DNA from: Spirochaetales bacterium
Lineage (GTDB): Bacteria > Spirochaetota > Spirochaetia > ARS1246
Assembly: GCA_018644745.1 (NCBI GenBank)
Contig: JABGPX010000326.1
Span: 1 to 9,517 of the forward strand
Reading direction: 5' to 3'
Length of the DNA stretch: 9,517 nucleotides
The notes below the pieces were generated by a model. The model did no database searches and was not told the DNA's origin. It saw nothing but the letters and a program-made list of their open reading frames with translations. The position numbers were made by a program, and so were the translations under genes. The stretch's first letter is position 1. The number at the start of each line of letters is the position of its first letter. Positions 1 through 5,901 of the stretch are shown one piece after another.

Positions 1-3000
1 CTCCCGTTCGAGTTCTTCGAGGTCACGAAACTTCGCCTGAATTTCCTGAATAGTGTCGTGACTCGAGGTAACTTGCTCCAGTTTTACATCAATTGTCTGC
101 GAAATTCCGATAAGCCGCTTGAAATCCTCGTCCATAGCGTCGATTCGACGCTTTTCGCCGATAAACCGTCCGACTTTCTCTGAAACATCTTCGCCAAGTT
201 TACGAACCCGGTTGAATTCCTTTTCCGTGCTGCGTAGATCGGATTTATGCTCTTCGAGCCTGGTGATATCCGCTTTCAGGCCGTCGACACTTACCTGGAG
301 AGACTCCTTGAGCGTATCCGCCCTTTCGAAGAGCTTTGTCTGGCCGATAAAGCCCTTTTGTTTACGATCAATTTCCTCGAGATTTGAAGAAAGGCTTCTA
401 TACCCCTCATCGATCTTGAGCTGCAGACGCTGCTGTATGCTCTCAATTCTGTCTCTTGTATCACCAACCTGTGTCTTGAAATCTCTCACCGTTTCATCGG
501 CCGTCAATTGGATTTCTTCAACCTTCTTATGGAATACTGACATGAATGCATCGGCGTTTCTTGTGAACTCACCTGTATACTCGCGACTTGCAGCGGCGAG
601 TTCTTCACTCGTGCGATCCACAATAGTTCGGGTCTCCTCGAGATCTTCCCGCAACCGCGTATTTTCATCGGCAGTTGCAGTCGCAAGTTCGTTTTGACGA
701 ATCTGAAAGGCTTCTCTGAAGGACTCAAATTCCTCATTTACCGTGGATTTCGCGTCCCGCATCTCCTCCAGCACTTTCTGCTGCCAAGCGCTTACGTCAC
801 CCGCCGCGGATTCCAGCACACCGTTAATATTCCTCCCGCTGTCCTCAACCCGCTCTCCGAGAATCCGGAGATTCGAGGTCACTTCACTTTCATGTTCCCT
901 GATTTCCAAACCGATCTTATCGGAGTAATCAGAAAGCTCACTTTCCATGAGCGCGGTACTCGCCCGTCGGAGATCCGCCATGTCTTCTTTAATCCGGTTC
1001 TCCAAACCTTCCAAACTGCCTTCGGTTCCCGTCATCCTGACCTCGAGCTTTTTTTGGAAGTCATTCACCTGAGAACCAATGCGATCGTATTGACCGACCA
1101 TGTCAGTCTGCAATTCTGATAACTTATTCTTCAGCTCTTGTGAGAACTCGCGTTCTGCTTCAGAGCGCACGCGGACCTGTTCGGTGCTGACATCATGTAT
1201 TTCCGTCTCGATCTTCTGTTGCCATTCGAGTACGTTTTCCTCAATCTTGCTGTTCCTATCATTGAGATCGGCGAAGAAATCATCTTCGAAAACCTGCAGT
1301 TTCTCCGACACATTCGCATATGCCCGGGATTTGAGCTCGGTTAGTTCGTTATCAATAGCATCCATTGAGTTGCGTATCTCGGATAGTTGAACTTCCGCAT
1401 TCTTCTTCTCGGCAACCCGCTCGTCGGAAATTCGGCCGAGGGTTACCTTCAGCGATTCCCGCGCGCGCCCGACTGCGAGATCCATGTTCTTCTTTAAATT
1501 CTCTTCGAGAGCTTCGATATCCTCGTGGACTTCTTCAACTCTGCTAAATCGATAATTTACATTGTCCTCATACTGAGTAACTTTCAGCTCAACATCGCTG
1601 AACCTTTGGTTCATACCTTCCTCAAATTGAAGAAGCACCTCATTCATAGAACCTTGAACCCTGTCTGCGACACCTTCGTTATTTGTCATCGCGGATTCCA
1701 GATTCGATTTAAACTCCTTTTCCCTCTCCTGGATAGTTACCGCGAGCTGAGCGACTCTATCGCTCATCGCTCGTTCCAGGTTATCAATTTCCGTGGTAGT
1801 GGACTGGATGAACTCAGTAAGGTCGTGCTTCTGCTGCTCTTGGGTTCTGCCGGTATCCGCCAATATAGTCTCCAGCCTTGCTTCGATCTCCGCTGAGAAA
1901 ACACGATATTTTTGATCGAAGTCAACAACGCTGTCGCCCATTTTTTTCTGCAGTTCGGCTCTCCACACCGTAATCTCAGACCGGGTTTCCCCAAACATCT
2001 GAACAAGCTCTTTTCTGGATGCTTCGAGCCGCTCTTTTGAATCACTCATTACACCAGCGAGGGTGTTCTCGACGCTTCGTGCCCGGGCTTCGACATGATC
2101 TTTGAGTTTGATGAACACCTCATCCTCGAGGCTCCTGCCCTTCTCAGCGGCTTCACGAAGCGCACGCTGATAATCGTCTTCAACTCTCGTTATCCGATCT
2201 TGAAAAGCTTCGAGCTTTTCATTCAAAAGATCCTGGGTCGTCGCCACTTCCTCCCGCAGATTGCCCTGCTGAAGCTGAATGTCATCGATGAGCTCCCGGC
2301 CCTTTCCTTCCTCTTGCTCGAGCAGCTGACCTATATCGCTGCTAAACCGGCCCATCAGTTTCTGCCTGGAATCATCGGCTTCTACCAGTAGTTCCTGAAA
2401 CCTGTTCCGCAGGTTATTAAGAGTCTCTTCTTCCATGATGTCGCGTTTCGCTTCGAGCTGCTCGGTGTGCTCGGAAAACTCACGTACCGATTCCTGAGAT
2501 CTCGCCAATTCTTCAGCGATAGAATCCACCAGCTCTTCTGTTGCCCGAACGACCTCTCCGCTGAGAGACTTCAATTGATCGGCATTTGCGCGACCGAATT
2601 CTGCTCTCAGGGAAGGGATAGTTTTTTCAATCTGATTCATCTGACTGATGGCATCTTTCACCCGTTTGCCTACCGTGTCGACAAACAGAGATTCGTTATG
2701 CAGACGGGTTAAGTTCTCATCCACCTTCTGAGTCATATTCACAAGATCCGTAAGGGCCTTATCGTATCGCGAAATCCTCTTGCTGATCTCATCGACCCCT
2801 TTGGTTCGTCCCCGCAGGTCCTCTTCGATACCCGATGCACGCTTGAGAATCTCCCTTGCGGTTTTCATGTGTACATCAAGTTCTATTGTGAGATTTTTCA
2901 GTTCTTCGGTTTTCGACTCGACAAAACCGCCGAGTTCATCCCGGACCTTATCCGTGAAACGTTTTACTTTTGAAAGGGATTGATTGTTTTTATCGAATTG

Positions 3001-3066
3001 GCGGTAAGCAAATAGCGCTATCGCCACGACAACGAGTACAACTATATCTCCCAGCGTGAATTCCAT
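1..3066 (-). CDS. SpiroCoCo-type membrane-anchored long coiled-coil protein (3' end outside window)
   Basis: An uninterrupted frame of 1022 codons runs from ATG at 3066-3064 to base 1 with no stop, so the C-terminus is missing. Residues 5-21 form one hydrophobic segment (GDIVVLVVVAIALFAYRQ), followed by a basic stretch (K26, K33, K35, R36), which by the positive-inside rule predicts an N-terminal anchor with the body in the cytoplasm. The rest is almost entirely charged, Glu/Lys/Arg-rich helix with hydrophobic heptads and very few prolines, typical of an extended coiled coil. The stretch GFIGQTKLFERADTLK (residues 905-920) looks like a less repetitive, conserved region near the C-terminus. 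I recognise the overall type as the spirochaetal SpiroCoCo family; its molecular function is not known to me, and a cytoskeletal or scaffold role is inference. GGGAG lies 7 nt before the ATG and the HAD stop is 19 nt upstream, so it is probably co-transcribed. Family assignment is from memory; the reading frame itself is certain. Confidence 0.88.
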   Translation of the reverse strand, partial: MEFTLGDIVVLVVVAIALFAYRQFDKNNQSLSKVKRFTDKVRDELGGFVESKTEELKNLTIELDVHMKTAREILKRASGIEEDLRGRTKGVDEISKRISRYDKALTDLVNMTQKVDENLTRLHNESLFVDTVGKRVKDAISQMNQIEKTIPSLRAEFGRANADQLKSLSGEVVRATEELVDSIAEELARSQESVREFSEHTEQLEAKRDIMEEETLNNLRNRFQELLVEADDSRQKLMGRFSSDIGQLLEQEEGKGRELIDDIQLQQGNLREEVATTQDLLNEKLEAFQDRITRVEDDYQRALREAAEKGRSLEDEVFIKLKDHVEARARSVENTLAGVMSDSKERLEASRKELVQMFGETRSEITVWRAELQKKMGDSVVDFDQKYRVFSAEIEARLETILADTGRTQEQQKHDLTEFIQSTTTEIDNLERAMSDRVAQLAVTIQEREKEFKSNLESAMTNNEGVADRVQGSMNEVLLQFEEGMNQRFSDVELKVTQYEDNVNYRFSRVEEVHEDIEALEENLKKNMDLAVGRARESLKVTLGRISDERVAEKKNAEVQLSEIRNSMDAIDNELTELKSRAYANVSEKLQVFEDDFFADLNDRNSKIEENVLEWQQKIETEIHDVSTEQVRVRSEAEREFSQELKNKLSELQTDMVGQYDRIGSQVNDFQKKLEVRMTGTEGSLEGLENRIKEDMADLRRASTALMESELSDYSDKIGLEIREHESEVTSNLRILGERVEDSGRNINGVLESAAGDVSAWQQKVLEEMRDAKSTVNEEFESFREAFQIRQNELATATADENTRLREDLEETRTIVDRTSEELAAASREYTGEFTRNADAFMSVFHKKVEEIQLTADETVRDFKTQVGDTRDRIESIQQRLQLKIDEGYRSLSSNLEEIDRKQKGFIGQTKLFERADTLKESLQVSVDGLKADITRLEEHKSDLRSTEKEFNRVRKLGEDVSEKVGRFIGEKRRIDAMDEDFKRLIGISQTIDVKLEQVTSSHDTIQEIQAKFRDLEELERE

Positions 3067-3073
3067 GTTCCCA

Positions 3074-3078
3074 CTCCC
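3074..3078 (-). promoter_or_regulatory. Ribosome binding site of the coiled-coil gene
   Basis: GGGAG on the minus strand sits 7 nt upstream of the ATG at 3066. It lies wholly within the 19-nt gap after the HAD gene's stop and fixes the start of the long coiled-coil frame. Confidence 0.7.
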
Positions 3079-3085
3079 AGTTTAA

Positions 3086-3757
3086 TCAGGTCCGTGCCAC
3101 GTCCAGAAGCAGCGCTTCGAGGGTCCGATAATCGTCAAATGTAATATCGGCAACCGAGTTCTCGGCAGACTCGCGCGCGATATGGGCGGTTTTCATTCCG
3201 ACCCGATTCGCTCCAATTATATCGTATTTATAGCTGTTGCCTACATAGAGAATTCGCCCGGGAACAGTTCCCAGGGCGGATGATAACGCGAGAAAAGGTT
3301 CAGGATTCGGCTTGAGATATCCGGTGTCTTCGGATGTCATAATAAAATCCCAGACCTGCGGGAGAGCTAGATGTGCCAATTTGTCTCCAACCGGGAAATC
3401 GGACATTACTCCGAGAGCGTACCCTTCGGCCTTCAAGCGAACAAGAAGATCAGACAGATACGGGTAAGGTCGGATATTTCGGAATACCCGCTGCCATCGT
3501 GAGTAAATCGCATGTTCTATTCTTTCTTTCGCTTTTTTCTCGGGAACCTTCATCCGCTCCGATAGCAAATTAGCCTGCACTGCTCGAAAATCGTTAAGCG
3601 GCCTCACATCCCGAATCTGCTTCCGCACGATCCTGAAGTGATAGAGAAACCTCATCCTGCTCAACGAAAAAAGGGCCGAGTTTAGGTACATCCTGCTGTT
3701 CGGATACAGGGTTCCGTCGATGTCAAACGCTACCGCATCAACGTTCATTGGGTACAT
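3086..3757 (-). CDS. HAD-superfamily hydrolase (probable phosphatase, HAD-IA type)
   Basis: This 223-residue soluble protein has the HAD signatures in order: motif I FDIDGT with nucleophile D12 and acid/base D14; a helical cap at about residues 20-95; motif II Ser S119 in GVMSDFP; motif III Lys K149 in GYLKPNPEPF; and motif IV YVGNSYKYDIIGA with D179. The family usually hydrolyses small phosphate esters with Mg2+ through an aspartyl-phosphate; the substrate cannot be told from sequence. Motif IV has Asn (N174) where many members have the first Asp of GDxxxxD, a variant I believe occurs in active relatives. There is no signal peptide, so it should be cytoplasmic. Start choice is between ATG at 3757 and ATG at 3748; an in-frame TAG nine codons upstream rules out a longer form, and neither ATG has a clear Shine-Dalgarno. 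It lies 57 nt after tonB and 19 nt before the coiled-coil gene, with which it may be paired. Confidence 0.9.
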   Translation of the reverse strand: MYPMNVDAVAFDIDGTLYPNSRMYLNSALFSLSRMRFLYHFRIVRKQIRDVRPLNDFRAVQANLLSERMKVPEKKAKERIEHAIYSRWQRVFRNIRPYPYLSDLLVRLKAEGYALGVMSDFPVGDKLAHLALPQVWDFIMTSEDTGYLKPNPEPFLALSSALGTVPGRILYVGNSYKYDIIGANRVGMKTAHIARESAENSVADITFDDYRTLEALLLDVART

Positions 3758-3814
3758 TGTAAGTGATGGTACGGCATTTTTCTACCCCGAAGGGACGCCG
3801 CTGGTATACGCGGG

Positions 3815-4861
3815 TTATTGTTCAGCAGTGATAATATAGAGAAGGGTTGCTGTCATCTGACCATCTCCGCGGACAGGGGCGAACTTCCATTTGCGAAGGG
3901 CGGTCTCGATCACCCTATTGAGTTCAGTATCTCCGGTATCCTCGACTTCGACACTTTGCACGATACCGTTTGCGAGAATGGTAAATTTGACCTGCACTTT
4001 CATCGATCGAATACTCTCGGGAAGCGATCCTGCCTTGAGTACTGGATCGTCTCCAACAAATCCTCGCTTACTATGCAGCTCTTCTATGGTAGCTGCTTCG
4101 ATACTTTCAGGTACATCATTTGCGGGACCATCTGACACGGTACCGTCGGATTGTGCTCCGTTTTCACCAACGGTGGTGAGTGCGCTATCTAGCTGACTGA
4201 AATCAAACAAAGAGGGCGCCTGCTCGGACTCGGTGGCTGAGATTGCGTCCGAAACTAAGTCTGTCGGAGTCTCGTCACCATATTCGACGCTGGTCTTGCC
4301 GAACTGATCAGTAACGGTGTTCTTATCAACCGCCGAAAAATCCTGCGTGCCGGTATCGGACCTGGGGGCAGATACCAATTCATCGCTGCTCTTCTCAGGT
4401 ATTTCCTTAACAGGGGCCGCTTCCGGCAAAGGTGTGCTCTCCGGTATCGCCGACTCGGTTAAGGCCGGTGCCGGTTCGGCCGTAATGGGATTGCTTGGTT
4501 CAGGCTCGATTACGACCGGGGTCACCGGCTCGGATTCTACAGGGACAATTTCAGCCGGAACTGGCTCGGGCGCTACCGGTTCCGGCTCTACAGGTTCGGG
4601 CGTTATCGGTTCAGGTTCTACGGGGATAGGCTCCGGCACGATTTCCGCCTCTTCAGGAACGACGGGCTCCGGCTCCGGGGGTAATATTTCCCTCGGTTCA
4701 GGTACGAGGTTTACCTGAACCATTACCGGGCCGAAATATTCCACCGCTTCGCCGGGTTTCAGGAAATCCGTCCACCCGGTAAGTAGGAAAAGGCCCGCGT
4801 AAAGGAGGAGAGTTATTCCTGTGCTTGCGGCTATGCGCTCTTTATCAACCTGATTCATCAT
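3815..4861 (-). CDS. tonB: TonB-like energy transducer
   Basis: This 348-residue protein has the three-part layout of TonB: a short cytoplasmic N-terminus, one inner-membrane helix (about residues 13-30), a long periplasmic linker and a C-terminal domain. Linker residues 53-155 are dense in Glu-Pro and Val-Pro; 156-274 are Ser/Thr/Asp/Glu-rich and probably disordered. The TonB C-terminal fold is at about 275-346, with VQVKFTILANGIVQSVEV and ALRKWKFAPV matching its strand-helix core. Family members carry energy from ExbB-ExbD to outer-membrane proteins. The transmembrane helix lacks the His of the E. coli Ser-His motif, and the linker has no Lys-Pro block, only acidic Glu-Pro. At 348 residues it is longer than E. 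coli TonB (239). The ATG at 4861 overlaps the end of exbD by 17 nt; a second ATG follows directly at 4858 and either could be used. The closest alternative, TolA, is less likely because TolA's long helical domain is absent. Confidence 0.9.
   Translation of the reverse strand: MMNQVDKERIAASTGITLLLYAGLFLLTGWTDFLKPGEAVEYFGPVMVQVNLVPEPREILPPEPEPVVPEEAEIVPEPIPVEPEPITPEPVEPEPVAPEPVPAEIVPVESEPVTPVVIEPEPSNPITAEPAPALTESAIPESTPLPEAAPVKEIPEKSSDELVSAPRSDTGTQDFSAVDKNTVTDQFGKTSVEYGDETPTDLVSDAISATESEQAPSLFDFSQLDSALTTVGENGAQSDGTVSDGPANDVPESIEAATIEELHSKRGFVGDDPVLKAGSLPESIRSMKVQVKFTILANGIVQSVEVEDTGDTELNRVIETALRKWKFAPVRGDGQMTATLLYIITAEQ
4397..4705 (-). repeat. Imperfect Glu-Pro coding repeats in the tonB linker
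   Basis: These bases encode TonB residues 53-155, built from short imperfect units such as EPEPV, PVEPEPITPEP and VPAEIVPVESEP. At DNA level this gives degenerate tandem GAACC/GAGCC-type units. Family knowledge: such stretches form stiff extended arms across the periplasm. The unit number may vary between strains. The opposite strand reads as an artefactual Gly/Ser/Thr-rich frame. Confidence 0.75.
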
Positions 4862-5276
4862 TGGAACCTGCCGCGTCCTCCCGTAATTTAAGGTTTATTC
4901 CCGTAAATCCCCGTTTTCGAAGGACATCAAGAACAGAGATCATGAGGTCGTAGGTAACGTTTTCGTCGCCTTCGATGATAACCGATTGGATTTCCTCTTT
5001 TTTCTCATCACTGATATCGAACAGGGCATCTTCAAGAGTACGCAACGTATAGCGTTCGCGGTTTATGTATATCTCATCCTGAGACGCCACGGTAACCACA
5101 ATTTCGCTCATGAGAACCGGTTCGGATGTGGTCGAAGATGGCAGAACCAGGTTAATACCGGGTGTCATCATAAAAGTACTCGTTACCATAAAGAACACGA
5201 CGAGTTGAAATACCACGTCAATCATGGGGATTAAATCAACTTTCGCTTCCGGCGTAAGCCGGCGCCTGAACCGCAT
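4845..5276 (-). CDS. exbD: ExbD/TolR-type biopolymer transport protein
   Basis: This 143-residue protein has the expected ExbD length and topology: a basic cytoplasmic N-terminus (MRFRRRLTPEAK), one membrane helix at about 18-38 and a periplasmic domain. The segment DLIPMIDVVFQLVVFFMVT carries D20, equivalent to the single essential membrane Asp of ExbD (D25 in E. coli), thought to take up and release protons. The periplasmic part (about 45-135) keeps the family pattern, including IYINRERYTLRTLEDAL and VIIEGDENVTYDLMISVLDVLRKRGF. With ExbB it should form the proton-driven motor in the inner membrane. Its ATG directly follows the exbB TAG with no gap, and AGGAG lies 7 nt upstream inside exbB. 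Its 3' end overlaps tonB by 17 nt. Together these imply coupled translation of the three motor subunits. TolR is the nearest alternative; the adjacent TonB-type protein favours ExbD. Confidence 0.95.
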   Translation of the reverse strand: MRFRRRLTPEAKVDLIPMIDVVFQLVVFFMVTSTFMMTPGINLVLPSSTTSEPVLMSEIVVTVASQDEIYINRERYTLRTLEDALFDISDEKKEEIQSVIIEGDENVTYDLMISVLDVLRKRGFTGINLKLREDAAGSNDESG

Positions 5277-5888
5277 CTAGATGCTCCTGCCTTTCAGCAG
5301 CAAGACAAGCTCGCTGACCCGGTTCTCGAGGCGAATAATAATGTGGTTTACCTTGCTCACAAGGTTATTGTAGAAAATGATCGCCGGAATCGAAACTACA
5401 ATTCCAGCGGCGGTTGTAAGAAGCGCCTCTGCGATTCCATTGGCAAGAGCCATGGGATCGCCGCCGCCGGCAAATTGCCCGAGGACGCCGAACGCGGCGA
5501 TATTGCCGGTTACGGTACCGAGCAGACCAAGAAGCGGAGCGATATGAGCTACCGTTCCCAGGGCGGGCAGAAACCGCTCGAGGCTCGGAATTTCCAGATT
5601 TGCAGCATTCATAATAGATTCTTTGATTTCACTATCAGAATATTGACGATGATCGATTCCAACCTTCATCAGGTTGGTGATCGGAGAAGGATTACTCTCG
5701 CAGATGCTGGCTGCTTCCTCAAAATGTCCCTTTTCTAAAGCCGCGCGAAGCCGGCTGATCATCTGCTCTTCGTCAACTCTGATTCTACGGAAATATAGCA
5801 GGCGTTCGATGATTATTATCGCCGCAACAAGGGATAACCCAAGGATTATCGCCATTATCACGCCGCCTTTTTCTAGCAGTTCAATCAT
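5277..5888 (-). CDS. exbB: ExbB/TolQ/MotA-family proton channel protein
   Basis: This 203-residue inner-membrane protein has three predicted helices: about 9-29, 111-135 and 152-174, with a cytoplasmic domain between the first two (about 32-105). The channel signature is intact. HIAPLLGLLGTVTGNI holds T125, and GIAEALLTTAAGIVVSIPA holds E154 and T159; these match E. coli ExbB T148, E176 and T181. In this family, five copies of ExbB surround two of ExbD and use proton flow to power TonB. The start is well supported: a strong AAAGGAGG lies 5 nt before the ATG. It overlaps the stop codon of the preceding barrel gene, which ends 11 nt upstream. It is shorter than E. coli ExbB (244) but within the usual range. 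TolQ is the main alternative name; gene order and the TonB-like partner favour ExbB. Confidence 0.95.
   Translation of the reverse strand: MIELLEKGGVIMAIILGLSLVAAIIIIERLLYFRRIRVDEEQMISRLRAALEKGHFEEAASICESNPSPITNLMKVGIDHRQYSDSEIKESIMNAANLEIPSLERFLPALGTVAHIAPLLGLLGTVTGNIAAFGVLGQFAGGGDPMALANGIAEALLTTAAGIVVSIPAIIFYNNLVSKVNHIIIRLENRVSELVLLLKGRSI
5284..5288 (-). promoter_or_regulatory. Ribosome binding site of exbD, inside exbB
   Basis: AGGAG on the minus strand lies 7 nt before the exbD ATG, within the last codons of exbB. Because exbB stops with TAG immediately before that ATG, terminating ribosomes could restart at once. Confidence 0.7.
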
Positions 5889-5893
5889 GCTGC

Positions 5894-5901
5894 CCTCCTT
5901 T
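5894..5901 (-). promoter_or_regulatory. Strong ribosome binding site of exbB
   Basis: AAAGGAGG on the minus strand ends 5 nt before the exbB ATG and shares bases with the TAA of the upstream barrel gene. It is the best Shine-Dalgarno in the window, fitting the need for more ExbB than ExbD in the motor complex. Confidence 0.8.

Noticed and set aside
119..2983. A run of plus-strand open frames of 60-192 codons
   Set aside because: They lie opposite the long minus-strand coiled-coil frame. They are Ser/Leu/Phe-rich without domain character, as expected from antisense of Glu/Lys-rich codons.
3784..3796. Rho-independent terminator after tonB
   Set aside because: The stem has only three GC pairs plus wobble pairs and is followed by A-rich rather than T-rich sequence on the transcribed strand, so it is not a convincing terminator.
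4317..4718. A plus-strand frame encoding a Gly/Ser/Thr repeat protein
   Set aside because: It is the exact antisense of the Glu-Pro repeat in tonB; the GSGSTGSG pattern is a by-product of that repeat.
3815..5888. Tol-Pal system (tolQ-tolR-tolA)
   Set aside because: The third protein has a TonB-type C-terminal domain and a Pro-rich linker rather than TolA's long helix, and neither TolB nor Pal is present in the window.
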